Assembly: GCA_963704545.1 (NCBI GenBank) | Contig: OY969915.1 | Coordinates: forward strand, 62,001 to 126,000 | DNA: 64,000 bases | From: VRUE01 sp963704545 | Lineage (GTDB): Bacteria; Actinomycetota; Thermoleophilia; Solirubrobacterales; 70-9 | Direction of reading: 5' to 3' | Shown: one piece after another, positions 1-8,193 of the stretch | Layout of the letters: each line of letters begins with the position of its first letter | How positions within the stretch are numbered: the stretch's first letter is position 1 | Notes under the pieces: model-generated | Told to the model about the DNA's origin: nothing | The model's database searches: none | What the model saw: the letters and a program-made list of their open reading frames with translations, nothing else | Position numbers and translations under genes: made by a program

Positions 1-230
1 TTCACCTCGCCCATCGAGAGCGAGGCTCCCCGGTGGGCGCAGCGGTCCGAGACGACCGCCGGCCTCCCGCTCTCGGTCAGGAAGACCGCGAGGGCCTCGC
101 CGAGGAGGACGACTCGTCGCGGGCCGCTCTCCAGGTCCTGAACCCTGGCCACCGGCTGCCAGCAGCGCCGCAGCGCTCGTGAAACCTCCTCGCTGCTGGG
201 CGCTCCGTTCGACGACGGCTCTTCGCTCAT
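1..230 (-). CDS. Rieske [2Fe-2S] oxygenase large subunit, N-terminal part (cut by window edge)
   Basis: Reading the minus strand from an ATG at 228-230 gives 76 residues without a stop to the window edge. The visible end contains DRCAHRGASLSMGEV, which matches the first half of a Rieske iron-sulfur motif (CxH followed by RGASLxxG), preceded by a beta-rich segment typical of the Rieske fold. Such proteins are the terminal oxygenase of ring-hydroxylating or demethylating systems and receive electrons from a ferredoxin. The second Cys/His pair and the catalytic iron domain lie outside the window, so substrate and completeness cannot be judged. It follows livF on the same strand after 48 bases and may be in the same transcript. 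Confidence 0.75.
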   Translation of the reverse strand, partial: MSEEPSSNGAPSSEEVSRALRRCWQPVARVQDLESGPRRVVLLGEALAVFLTESGRPAVVSDRCAHRGASLSMGEV

Positions 231-277
231 GGCTCTTCCTCCGGTCGTGGTCTCCACGTTCATTCGATCAACCCCTT

Positions 278-979
278 TCACCGCTGTCCTCCCATGTAAG
301 CGCGCAGCAGGCTGGAATCCCCCCGCAGCTCCTCGCGCTCGCCCTGGGCGCGGACCCTGCCGCCGCCGAGCACGAGGCAGCGGTCGCAGAAGTCGATCGT
401 CCGCGCCGCGTTCTGCTCGACCAGCAGCATCGTCGTCCCCTCCTCGCGCAGGCCCGCCAGCAACTCGTAGATCAGGTCGATCGTCTTCGGCGCCAACCCG
501 AGTGACGGCTCGTCGAGGATCAGCAGCCTCGGTTGGCCGAGCAGCGCGCGGGCGATCGCCAGCTGCTGCTGCTCGCCACCCGAGAGCCGGTCGGCGTGCT
601 CCGAGGCTCGTTCGCGAAGGATCGGGAAGCGCTCCAGCGTCCGCTCCATCGCGGCGGCGCTCTCACCGTTGCCGCGCCCGCCCATCTGCAGGTTCTCCGC
701 CACCGTCAGCGTCTTGAAGACGTGGCGACCCTCGGGGACGAGCGCAAGCCCGAGCCGCGCGATCCGCTCCGGCGTCATCCCGTTGACGACGCGGCCCTCG
801 AACAGCACCTCACCTGAGCTCGGCTGCGTCAAGCCGCAGACCGCTCGCAGCACAGAGCTCTTGCCGGCCCCGTTCGGCCCGATCATTCCCACGACTTCCC
901 CCTCGGCGAGCCTGAGATCGATGCCGTGCACGACCTCGACGCCGCGGTAGGCGACCTTGATCTCGCGCAGCTCAAGCAC
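278..979 (-). CDS. livF: ABC transporter ATP-binding protein, LivF type
   Basis: This 233-residue protein is the normal length for LivF, the second ATPase of branched-chain amino-acid (HAAT family) importers. The Walker A motif GPNGAGKSS is near residue 35, the intact signature LSGGEQQQLAIARAL near 132, and the Walker B LLILDEPSLGL near 152, followed by the switch histidine-type region. It overlaps the upstream livM-livG gene by 8 bases, so the two are translationally coupled. It acts on the cytoplasmic face, powering the LivH/LivM membrane pair. No periplasmic-binding-protein gene (LivK) is visible nearby, so the substrate could be an amino acid, an amide or another small organic acid. Confidence 0.93.
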   Translation of the reverse strand: MLELREIKVAYRGVEVVHGIDLRLAEGEVVGMIGPNGAGKSSVLRAVCGLTQPSSGEVLFEGRVVNGMTPERIARLGLALVPEGRHVFKTLTVAENLQMGGRGNGESAAAMERTLERFPILRERASEHADRLSGGEQQQLAIARALLGQPRLLILDEPSLGLAPKTIDLIYELLAGLREEGTTMLLVEQNAARTIDFCDRCLVLGGGRVRAQGEREELRGDSSLLRAYMGGQR

Positions 980-2834
980 TTGCCGCCGCCAGGTAAGAGC
1001 TGCCCAGGTAGGCCTCGACCACGGCCGGATCGGCCTGGATCTCCGCCGGCGAGCCGATCCGCAGCGTGACCCCGTCGTCGATCACCTGCACCCGCGGGCA
1101 GAGGCTCATCACCACGCTCATCTCGTGCTCGATCAGGAGGATCCCGCAGTCGAAGTCCTCGAGCACGCCCCGCAGGATCGCGACCAGCTCCTCGCCCTCG
1201 ACCTCGCTCAGCCCGGCCGCGGGCTCGTCGAGCAGCAGGTAGCGGGGCCCGGTTGCGAGGGCGCGGGCGACCCCCAGCAGGCGCTGGCTCGCCGGTGGCA
1301 ACGAGCCCGCCGGAAGCACCGCCTTCTCGCGCATGCCGAGACGTGCCAACACGTCGGCGGCAACCGCGACGGCGTCTCGCCTGCCGACGCCGACTCCCAT
1401 CGCACCGACGGCGACGCTCTCCAGGCCGCTCAGGTGCGGGAAGGGAAGGGCGGCCTGGAACGTGCGACTCAGACCGGCGCGGGCGAGGCGGGTTGGGGAA
1501 CGGCCGCTGACGTCGGTGCCGTCCAGGCTGACCGTGCCCGCGTCGGGTGCCAGGAAACCGCTGAGGACGTTGACGAGCGTCGTCTTTCCGGCACCGTTCG
1601 GCCCGATCAACCCCAATGCCTCGCCGCGCGACAGCTTCAGGTCGACACCCCTCAGCACCCGCAGGCCCCCGAACGCCACCGCGATTCCCTCGGCGCGGAG
1701 CGAGCCGTCGCCGGCGCGCTCGGCCTTCGCCATCTCGACGGCACCGTTCGCGCCAGCCCACGGTGACTTCGCCGCTCGATCTCGGGGTCGGTTCCGGCCC
1801 AGCAAGCGACCGAGCCAGGTCAGCTCACCCGCCTCGCGGCCACCGGTGAGCCCATTCGGCATCGCGATCATCGTCGCCAGCAGGATCAGGCCCACCCCGA
1901 TCGCTGCCAGCCCCGGCGTCCGGTCGATCGAGAGGACACCGAGAAGATGGGCGCCGTCTTCGACGCCGCGCAGCACCTCGCTCACGCTGGCCACCGCGAT
2001 CGCCCCCAGCACCGCCCCGAAGACGCTGCGGGCGCCGCCGAGAACGAGCATCGTCACCGTCGTCACCGTCGCCCCGAAGTAGAAGGTGGTCGGATTGAGA
2101 ACACCGGATTGGTGCACCGCCAGGGCTCCGCCGATCCCGCACAGCACCCCGCTGAGCGAGAATGCGATCAGGCGCTCCCCCATGACGCTGATCCCGAGCG
2201 AGCGGGCGGCCACCTCATCCTCGCGGGTCGCCTGCAGGCGATACCCCCGCGCAGACCATTTGAAGGCGAGCGCGACGACGACGGCCGCGGCCGCCCAAAG
2301 GCCGGCGGACTCGATGCTGGTCGTCCTCGGGACGCTGACCAGCCCGCTGCTCCCGCCGCTGACCGCGTCCCAGTTGGCGAGCACGTTGTAGATAACGATC
2401 AGGAAGGCGAAGGTCGAAATCGGGATCGCCAGGGTCGAGGTCCGCATCAGCGGCAGTCCGACCGCCGCCGCCAGCAAGCCGCAGGCCGCGGCGGCGATCA
2501 GGGTCGAGAGCAGCGGGCCGAGCTGGGCCGTGGCAATCAGATCGGGGAGGCCGGGCGTCTGCAGCGCGGCGAAGGCGGCCGGCAGGGTGAGCAGCGCCGC
2601 GACGTAGGCGCCGGCGCTTGCGAAGCCGAGCTGCCCGAAGGAGTAGACGCCGCTGTTGCCGATGAAGACCTGCAGGCCAAGGACGATGACCAGGTTGCAG
2701 AGGATCATCGTCACGGTGCTCCGCAAGGAAGGCGTGCCGTTGGCGCCGATCGCCACAGTGAGCGCGACAAGCGCGAGCGGAACCAGCAGCGAAATCGCGA
2801 GCGAAGACGGAGAGTGCAGTCGCACGCCTCTCAC
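972..2834 (-). CDS. Fused ABC permease-ATPase (LivM-LivG fusion)
   Basis: The protein has 620 residues. Residues 1 to about 335 form a LivM-type permease with some eight to ten hydrophobic segments and the conserved loop region near AREDEVAARSLGI. Residues from about 375 onward form a LivG-type ATPase with Walker A GPNGAGKTT and Walker B YLLLDEPAAGL. A charged, proline-containing linker joins them. The permease-ATPase fusion is known in some actinobacterial HAAT systems. What is odd is the ABC signature, which reads SLPPASQRLLGVARAL rather than the usual LSGGQ-like form, while the partner LivF keeps a normal one. This suggests an asymmetric ATPase pair with one degenerate site. The gene overlaps livH by 4 bases (ATGA-type coupling). 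Confidence 0.9.
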   Translation of the reverse strand: MRGVRLHSPSSLAISLLVPLALVALTVAIGANGTPSLRSTVTMILCNLVIVLGLQVFIGNSGVYSFGQLGFASAGAYVAALLTLPAAFAALQTPGLPDLIATAQLGPLLSTLIAAAACGLLAAAVGLPLMRTSTLAIPISTFAFLIVIYNVLANWDAVSGGSSGLVSVPRTTSIESAGLWAAAAVVVALAFKWSARGYRLQATREDEVAARSLGISVMGERLIAFSLSGVLCGIGGALAVHQSGVLNPTTFYFGATVTTVTMLVLGGARSVFGAVLGAIAVASVSEVLRGVEDGAHLLGVLSIDRTPGLAAIGVGLILLATMIAMPNGLTGGREAGELTWLGRLLGRNRPRDRAAKSPWAGANGAVEMAKAERAGDGSLRAEGIAVAFGGLRVLRGVDLKLSRGEALGLIGPNGAGKTTLVNVLSGFLAPDAGTVSLDGTDVSGRSPTRLARAGLSRTFQAALPFPHLSGLESVAVGAMGVGVGRRDAVAVAADVLARLGMREKAVLPAGSLPPASQRLLGVARALATGPRYLLLDEPAAGLSEVEGEELVAILRGVLEDFDCGILLIEHEMSVVMSLCPRVQVIDDGVTLRIGSPAEIQADPAVVEAYLGSSYLAAASA

Positions 2835-3715
2835 ACCCGTGCCTCGCCGGTTGCGGCGCCGAGCAGGCCCCCCGGCCGGAAGATCAGGATCGCGACCGGC
2901 AGGCTGAAGACGATCGCGTCGCGGAAGGGCACCAGATCCGCCGGCAGGTAGGCCCCGAGCAGGGAGGAGACGATGCCGAGCAGCAGGCCGCCGAGCACCG
3001 CGCCGAACATCCTGCCGAAGCCACCGATCGTCACCGCGACGAAGCCGATCAGCACCGGCGTAAGGCCCATCGTCGGCGAGACCTGCCCGGTCTGCATCAC
3101 CAGGAGCACGCCAACGGCCGCGGCAAGGGCGCCGCTGATCGCGAAGGAGAGCGCGATCACCCGGTCCGCGCGCACGCCGAGCAGCCGTGCCATCTCGAAG
3201 TTCTCCGCTGCCGCCCGCATCGCCAGCCCGGCGCGGGTCCGGTAGAGCAGCCAGCCAAGGCCAGCGAGGACGGCCGCCGTCAGGCCGAGGGTGAGGAACT
3301 CCAGGTTGGGCACCGAGACGGCACCGAGCTCAGTCGACTCGCTGAGCACGGCGGGGGTCGCGACCGACTGGGGGCGGGCGTTCACCGCGCCGGTGACGAC
3401 GTTCTGCAGGATCGTCGCCACCGCCAGCGAGGTGACGAGCTGCGCCGACAGATCCGCATTGCGAACCGGTCGGAAGGCGACCCGCTCGGCCACGATCGCG
3501 ATCAGGACCCCGGTCACCAGCGCCCCGCCCAAAGCGGCGGCGAAGGGCAGCCCGGCGAGAACGTAGAGGGCGTAGGCGGCGAGCATGATGAACTCGCCGT
3601 GGGCGAAGTTCATCATTCCCATCACCGTGTAGACAACCGTGACTCCGAGCGCGATCAGCGCGTAGAGGCTGCCGAGCGCGAGCGCATCGATCAGGTTCTG
3701 CGCCAGCTCGGTCAC
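2831..3715 (-). CDS. livH: Branched-chain amino-acid type ABC permease, LivH
   Basis: The 294-residue protein is of typical LivH length, with about eight transmembrane segments and the characteristic N-terminal run ALALGSLYALIALGVTVVY followed by MMNFAHGEF, a LivH hallmark. It pairs with the LivM half of the fusion protein to form the membrane channel. It is the first gene of the liv operon, with livM-livG and livF downstream in overlapping order. The intergenic region on its 5' side (3716-3868) must hold the operon promoter. No substrate-binding protein gene is in the visible operon, so the binding protein may be encoded elsewhere. Confidence 0.93.
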   Translation of the reverse strand: MTELAQNLIDALALGSLYALIALGVTVVYTVMGMMNFAHGEFIMLAAYALYVLAGLPFAAALGGALVTGVLIAIVAERVAFRPVRNADLSAQLVTSLAVATILQNVVTGAVNARPQSVATPAVLSESTELGAVSVPNLEFLTLGLTAAVLAGLGWLLYRTRAGLAMRAAAENFEMARLLGVRADRVIALSFAISGALAAAVGVLLVMQTGQVSPTMGLTPVLIGFVAVTIGGFGRMFGAVLGGLLLGIVSSLLGAYLPADLVPFRDAIVFSLPVAILIFRPGGLLGAATGEARV

Positions 3716-3796
3716 TGCAGCTCAAGGGTTTTGAGAGCAATGCGACGTAGGTTAAACCGGTACGGCTAAGTAGCGCTCTAAAAACGCCGGGCGCCC

Positions 3797-3862
3797 GGGC
3801 CTTCGGGGGTCCTTCCTCAGGCCGCTTCGCGGGAGTTCCTGAGGAAGGACCCCCGAAGGCCC
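3797..3862. terminator. Perfect 24-bp hairpin, likely terminator of the aldo-keto reductase gene
   Basis: Arms 3797-3820 and 3839-3862 are exact reverse complements of each other, with an 18-base spacer. On the minus strand the structure starts 7 bases past the aldo-keto reductase stop and is followed by a second small GC palindrome and a TTTTT run (about 3778-3796), as expected of an intrinsic terminator. The spacer contains CGCTTCGCGGGAGTTC, which resembles the spacer of a hairpin embedded in the lhr gene at 57089-57161, so it may also belong to a dispersed repeat family. Confidence 0.75.
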
Positions 3863-3868
3863 ACAGCG

Positions 3869-4711
3869 CTAAGGCGCGACGAAAGTGGCCGGATCGGGAC
3901 CGATCCGGCTGTCACTGTCGAGGCCTTCGATCGTGGCCATCTCCTCGCCGGAGAGCTCGAAGTCGAAGACGTCGATGTTCTCGCGAATCCGCTCCGGCGT
4001 CACCGACTTGGGGATGACGACGTTGCCCAGCTGCAGGTGCCAGCGCAGGATCGCCTGGGCGGGCGTCTTGCCGTGGTCCTCGGCCACGCGGGCGATCGTC
4101 TCGTCATCGAGCAGTGCCCCCTGCGCGAGCGGGCTCCAGGCCTCGGTGGCTATACCGTGCTCGGAGTGCCAGGCGCGCAGGCCGCTTTGCTGTAAACGTG
4201 GGTGCAGCTCGACCTGGTTGACCGTCGGGCGCGTCTCCGTCTCCCGCTCCAGCACTTCGAGGTCCTCGATGCGAAAGTTGGAGACGCCGATCGTGCGCGC
4301 CGCCTCCTCCCTGTGAATCTGCTCGAAGGCCCGCCAGGTGTCGACGAACCGGCCCTCGGCCGGGACGGGCCAGTGGATCAGGTAGAGGTCCACGTGGTCG
4401 AGCCCGAGCCGGTCGAGGCTCGCCTCGAAGGCCTCCAGTGTCGACTCGAAGCCCTGCTGGGAGTTCCAAAGCTTGGTGGTGACGAAGTAGTCCTCCCGGG
4501 GCAGCCCCGAGGCGGCGAGCGCCGCGCCGACACCCCTCTCGTTGCGATAGGCCGCAGCGGTATCGATGTGCCGGTAGCCGGCCTCGAGCGCCAGCTCGAC
4601 CGCGGCCTGGGTTTCCTCTGGCGGCACCTGGAAGACGCCGAAACCGAGCTGCGGTATTTCGATGCCGTCATGAAGCCTGAGAGCGGGGGTTGTCATCTGG
4701 GCCTGCGCCAT
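3869..4711 (-). CDS. Aldo/keto reductase
   Basis: This 280-residue NAD(P)H-dependent carbonyl reductase resembles the 2,5-diketo-D-gluconate reductase group. The TIM-barrel family tetrad is visible: Asp50 and Tyr55 in HIDTAAAYRNE, Lys80 in VTTKLWNS, and His113 in LYLIHWP. The cofactor-binding IPKSVTPERI is near residue 238. The protein is complete, ending with the usual C-terminal loop. A close paralogue lies at 24524-25357 and looks more degenerate. The physiological substrate cannot be told from sequence. An AT-rich upstream region with inverted and direct repeats suggests specific regulation. Confidence 0.93.
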   Translation of the reverse strand: MAQAQMTTPALRLHDGIEIPQLGFGVFQVPPEETQAAVELALEAGYRHIDTAAAYRNERGVGAALAASGLPREDYFVTTKLWNSQQGFESTLEAFEASLDRLGLDHVDLYLIHWPVPAEGRFVDTWRAFEQIHREEAARTIGVSNFRIEDLEVLERETETRPTVNQVELHPRLQQSGLRAWHSEHGIATEAWSPLAQGALLDDETIARVAEDHGKTPAQAILRWHLQLGNVVIPKSVTPERIRENIDVFDFELSGEEMATIEGLDSDSRIGPDPATFVAP

Positions 4712-4728
4712 AGGGTTCCTCTATTAAT

Positions 4729-4762
4729 TGTCATGATAACTATTCATTGCTGTCATGAATAG
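4729..4762. promoter_or_regulatory. Candidate operator upstream of the aldo/keto reductase
   Basis: An inverted repeat CTATTCAT-N7-ATGAATAG occupies 4740-4762, and the octamer TGTCATGA occurs twice at 4729 and 4751, exactly 22 bases (two helical turns) apart. The block is AT-rich in an otherwise GC-rich region and sits 18-50 bases upstream of the reductase start. It is therefore a good candidate regulator-binding site overlapping the promoter. No regulator gene is adjacent. Confidence 0.5.
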
Positions 4763-4812
4763 TGGAAGACCCGGGACTACCCACCCGGGCCGAGATTTAA
4801 AACCCGAAGGGG

Positions 4813-4986
4813 CTAGCTAGTTGCGAGGCCGATGGCCAGCAGCGGGAAGGCCAGCATCACGCCGAGGTAGGCGCCGATGGCGGCCCCGGTGCGCAGGCCG
4901 GTGGTGCTCGAGCGGACCCCGGCGAAGACGCCGACGAGGAAGATGAAGGCGGCGAGGCCGAAGCCGATCCAGAAGACGTCAGGCAT
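4813..4986 (-). CDS. Small two-helix membrane protein, unknown function
   Basis: From the ATG at 4984-4986 the frame encodes 57 residues, almost entirely two hydrophobic segments (FWIGFGLAAFIFLVGVFAG and AAIGAYLGVMLAFPLLAIGL) joined by a short polar turn. This is a plausible small integral membrane protein. A longer in-frame start at 5079 exists but adds a non-hydrophobic basic stretch, so the inner ATG is preferred. No family is recognised. It lies alone between an aldo-keto reductase and a divergent phosphoesterase. Confidence 0.5.
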   Translation of the reverse strand: MPDVFWIGFGLAAFIFLVGVFAGVRSSTTGLRTGAAIGAYLGVMLAFPLLAIGLATS

Positions 4987-5116
4987 GAGCGCGGGCGAGG
5001 TTATCGAAACCGCCCGCCGTAGCGGGCGCCGGCACGGGCTGGCGCTGGCCGTGAGCGTCGTCCCGGGGAACTGAGCCAAGGCACCGCTGCCGGCACCGAA
5101 TCGTTAGGTTGCCCGC

Positions 5117-5713
5117 GTGAAGCTTCTTGCCTTCAGCGACCTGCACTGCAACCTGAAACGCGCCGCACGGCTGGTCAAGATGTCCGAGAAAGCCGACGTC
5201 GTGATCGGGGCTGGAGATTTCGCCTCGGTGCACGAGGGTTTGGAGGAAACGATCGACGTCCTCTCGGCGATCGAAACGCCAACCGTCCTGGTCCCCGGCA
5301 ACAACGAGACCGACGACGCCCTGCGCGAGGCCACGGCGGGTTGGGGCGCAGCGACGGTCCTCCACGGCGGTGGTGTGACGATCGCGGGTGTCGAGTTCTT
5401 CGGCCTTGGCGCCGGCATTCCGGTGACGCCGTGGGAGTGGAGCTTCGACCTCGACGAGGAGAAGGCGGCCGTGATGCTCACCCTCTGCCCACGAGACGCC
5501 GTCCTCGTCCTGCACTCGCCGCCTCACGGCCACTGCGACTCCAACGGCTCCGGCGATCATTTCGGCAGCCACGCGCTGCTGCGCACGATTGAGGAAAAGG
5601 AACCGCGCCTGGCGGTCTGCGGTCACATCCACGAGTCCTGGGGATGCAGGAGCAAGGTCGGCAAGACGCCGGTCCACAACCTCGGCCCGAAAGGGACCTG
5701 GCTCGAGATTTAG
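5117..5713 (+). CDS. Metallophosphoesterase
   Basis: The 198-residue calcineurin-like phosphoesterase shows the metal-ligand blocks in order: FSDLHCN at the N-terminus (Asp, His), GAGDFAS (Asp), GNNE in place of the usual GNHE, LHSPPHGHCD and CGHIHES near the C-terminus. These ligands bind a di-metal centre that hydrolyses phosphomono- or diesters. Its size and the lack of a signal peptide suggest a cytoplasmic YfcE/Icc-like enzyme. Its substrate is unknown. Its stop codon overlaps the stop region of the convergent DHFR-like gene by four bases. Confidence 0.88.
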   Translation: MKLLAFSDLHCNLKRAARLVKMSEKADVVIGAGDFASVHEGLEETIDVLSAIETPTVLVPGNNETDDALREATAGWGAATVLHGGGVTIAGVEFFGLGAGIPVTPWEWSFDLDEEKAAVMLTLCPRDAVLVLHSPPHGHCDSNGSGDHFGSHALLRTIEEKEPRLAVCGHIHESWGCRSKVGKTPVHNLGPKGTWLEI

Positions 5714-6361
5714 CGGCTGCCCTGGGCGGAAACGCGGTACTTGAGGTGGGTGACGCCTGGCGCTTCGATCGCATCGATCTGCTCGAGGCCGACGCCGGCG
5801 ACGTTCTCGAAGAGGCGCCTGCCGCCGCCGAGCAGCAGGGGCACGACGTTGAGCTGCACTTCGTCGAGCAGGCCGGCCGCCAGGTACTGCTGGGGCGACG
5901 TCGGCACCGCCGCCGAGGGAGACGTCCTTGCCGCCCGCCGCCTCCCTGGCCTGCGCGAGCGCCGACTCGATGCCGTCGGTGACGAAGTGGAAGGTCGTGC
6001 CGCCTTCCATCTCCAGCGGCTCCCGGGCGTGGTGGGTAAGCACGAACACGGGGGTGTGGAACGGCGGGTCATCGCCCCACCACCCGTTCCAGGGCTCCTC
6101 GCCCCAGGGCCCGGGCCCGCCGCCGAACATGTTGCGGCCCATCACCGTGGCGCCGACGTCTTCGAGCGCCTCCTCGAGGACGGCGCTGCTCGCGTTGGTC
6201 TCGCCGCCCTCGCGCCCGTGCGAGCGGCGCCACACCTCCAGCTTGACTACCCACTCGTGCAGCTGCTCGCCGCCTTCCCCCAGCGGGTTCTCCACGCTCG
6301 GGTTCGGCCCGGCGACGAAACCGTCGAGGGAGATCGAGATCTGGAACCTGAGCCGGCTCAT
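5710..6361 (-). pseudogene. RibD-C/dihydrofolate reductase-like gene with a one-base frameshift
   Basis: The N-terminal part (from ATG at 6361) reads MSRLRFQISISLDGFVAGPN and continues to GKDVSLGGGADVA, typical of the DHFR-like family related to the RibD C-terminal domain. The expected continuation QQYLAAGLLDEVQLNVVPLL with LGGGRRLFENV is found in a different frame and ends at 5710. The change of frame falls at a run of four G on the plus strand (5892-5895); removing one base restores an unbroken protein of about 216 residues. Either the gene is recently inactivated or the run contains a sequencing error. Everything else about it looks intact. Confidence 0.75.
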
Positions 6362-6401
6362 ATCTGGGTGGCGACGAGGCCGACGATCGCCGCGCCCGAC
6401 T

Positions 6402-6695
6402 TCAGGCGGCGGGCGGGCGGGACTGTTGGCCCTCGAAGAGCTTGCCGGCGCGGATCTTCGCGGCCATGTCTTTCGATTCTTCGCGGTAGGCGCTGCCGTC
6501 CTCGAACTCGATCGTCGGGTACTTGTTCTGGCCCGAGATCCGCTTCAGGTCCTCGCGCTTTCCCGGCCGCAGCGGTCCCTTGACCACCTCGTACTCGATT
6601 CCCTGCTCGTCGAGCGCCTTCTGCACCCGCGCGCACGGGTGCGCATCCATCTTGGCCCACATGACCGAACAGCGATGAAGCTTGACTGGTGGCAT
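6402..6695 (-). CDS. Small thioredoxin-fold (GST N-terminal/glutaredoxin-like) protein
   Basis: The 97-residue protein has a CxxR-like redox segment HPCARVQKALDEQGIEYE, followed by KYPTIEFEDGSAYREESK, which matches the cis-proline/substrate loop of the glutaredoxin and GST N-terminal fold. A single cysteine in the HPCA position suggests a monothiol oxidoreductase or a GST-domain protein without the helical domain. It has no partner gene in an obvious operon. Its start is set by the ATG at 6695, and a shorter start at MWAK is possible. Confidence 0.72.
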   Translation of the reverse strand: MPPVKLHRCSVMWAKMDAHPCARVQKALDEQGIEYEVVKGPLRPGKREDLKRISGQNKYPTIEFEDGSAYREESKDMAAKIRAGKLFEGQQSRPPAA

Positions 6696-6789
6696 GGGCG
6701 CAAGCCTAACCGTTTCGGAGCGCAGGCTGTTAACGATTCAAAAAGGCGTTGGGGATCGGCAACCGGTCTGAGATACTCGTTCGTCAGAC

Positions 6790-8127
6790 ATGAGACCAGC
6801 GGGTCTACCTCCAGGTCCCCCCTATCCCTCGGTGCTCCAGGCCGTCGGGTTCTGGACGCGTCCCTTCGCGTTCCTGCGACAGTGCCGCGAGCGCTACGGA
6901 AAGCGCTTCACGATCAGGCTGCCGGCCTCGCCGCCGTTCGTGATGCTGACCGACCCGACAGAGGTGAAGGAAGTCTTCACCGCACCCCCCGACGTGCTGC
7001 GGCCGGGAGAGGGCGCGCGCGTCCTCGAGCCCATCGTCGGCACCAACTCGGTCCTCCTGCTCGATGAAGGAGCGCACATGGAGCAGCGCAAGCTGATGCT
7101 GCCGGCGTTCCACGGCGAGCGGATGGAGCGGCTCGCGGGGCTGATGGAGGAGGTGACGGCCGAAGAGCTGGCCGGCCTGCCGCGGGACACGGCGGTCGAG
7201 CTGCACCCGCGGATGCAGGAGCTCACCCTGAAGATCATCCTCCGCGCCGTCTTCGGCCTCGATCCCGGTCCCCGCTTCGACGCGATCCGGGAGCGGCTGA
7301 AGGAGATGCTCGTCTTCGGCGACCGGCCGATCAGCCTGACGCCGCCGCCGAAAGACAGCGTCGTGGCACGGGTCCTCGAACGGGTGGGGCCGTTTGCGCA
7401 CTTCGTCCGCACCCAGGCGGAAGTCGACGCGCTGATCTTCGAGCTGATTGCGGAGCGCCGCCGCGAGGGCGCCGAGCGCGACGACGTGCTGGCGATGCTG
7501 CTCGAGGCCCGACACGAGGACGGCTCGCCGATGAGCGAGCAGGAGATCCGCGACGAGCTGATGACGCTCCTGGTCGCCGGCCACGAGACGACCGCGACGA
7601 CCCTGGCCTGGGCCTTCGAGCGACTGGCCCAGGACCCGAGGGTGCTGGCGCGCCTGGTCGAGGCGGTCGAGGGCGACGACGACGCCTACGTCACGGCGAC
7701 GATCCAGGAGACGCTGCGGATCCGGCCGGTGCTGCCGAACGTCGCGCCCCGCCTGGTCGTCAAGCCGATCGAGGTGGGCGGTTGGTCCTACCCGACCGGA
7801 TGCAGCCTCGTCCTCAACGGCTACCTGCTCCACCACGACCCCGACATCTACCCCGACCCCTTCGCCTTCCGCCCCGAGCGCTTCCTCGACGAGGGGCCGG
7901 GCACCTACACCTGGATCCCCTTCGGCGGCGGCCGCCGCCGCTGCCTGGGCGCAAGCTTCGCGATGCTCGAGATGAAGATCGTCCTGCGCAGCGCGCTCAG
8001 CACGCTCACACTTCACCCCGCCGGCGAGCGCTCCGAGGTCGCGCGGCGCCGGAACATCACGGTGCGACCGTCGCGGGGCGCCCGAGCGGTGCTGTCGGAG
8101 CGTGGCCGGGCGGCTGTGGCCGCGTAA
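6790..8127 (+). CDS. Cytochrome P450 (first of two)
   Basis: The 445-residue protein is full length. Visible motifs are the I-helix oxygen-binding LVAGHETTATT near residue 260, the K-helix ExxR (ETLRIRP) near 305, and the heme-binding FGGGRRRCLG with the axial cysteine at residue 385. It has no membrane anchor, as usual for bacterial class I enzymes, so it needs a ferredoxin and reductase. None is adjacent, although a 7Fe ferredoxin gene lies at 43.8-44.0 kb. A second P450 at 20616-22043 is related in sequence. The substrate is not predictable. Confidence 0.95.
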   Translation: MRPAGLPPGPPYPSVLQAVGFWTRPFAFLRQCRERYGKRFTIRLPASPPFVMLTDPTEVKEVFTAPPDVLRPGEGARVLEPIVGTNSVLLLDEGAHMEQRKLMLPAFHGERMERLAGLMEEVTAEELAGLPRDTAVELHPRMQELTLKIILRAVFGLDPGPRFDAIRERLKEMLVFGDRPISLTPPPKDSVVARVLERVGPFAHFVRTQAEVDALIFELIAERRREGAERDDVLAMLLEARHEDGSPMSEQEIRDELMTLLVAGHETTATTLAWAFERLAQDPRVLARLVEAVEGDDDAYVTATIQETLRIRPVLPNVAPRLVVKPIEVGGWSYPTGCSLVLNGYLLHHDPDIYPDPFAFRPERFLDEGPGTYTWIPFGGGRRRCLGASFAMLEMKIVLRSALSTLTLHPAGERSEVARRRNITVRPSRGARAVLSERGRAAVAA

Positions 8128-8156
8128 CGGCAACGGGTGATCAGCAGATCTTTCAT

Positions 8157-8184
8157 CTAGACGATTAAACGTTTAATCGTCTAG
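8157..8184. promoter_or_regulatory. Perfect 28-bp palindrome, candidate autoregulatory operator of the Fic gene
   Basis: CTAGACGATTAAAC is followed directly by its exact reverse complement, with no spacer. The palindrome ends 9 bases before the Fic start codon. The AT-rich core in GC-rich surroundings and the position at the translation start fit a dimeric repressor site. The Fic protein itself carries a C-terminal winged-helix domain, so self-repression is the simplest explanation. Confidence 0.8.
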
Positions 8185-8193
8185 CATGACTAC

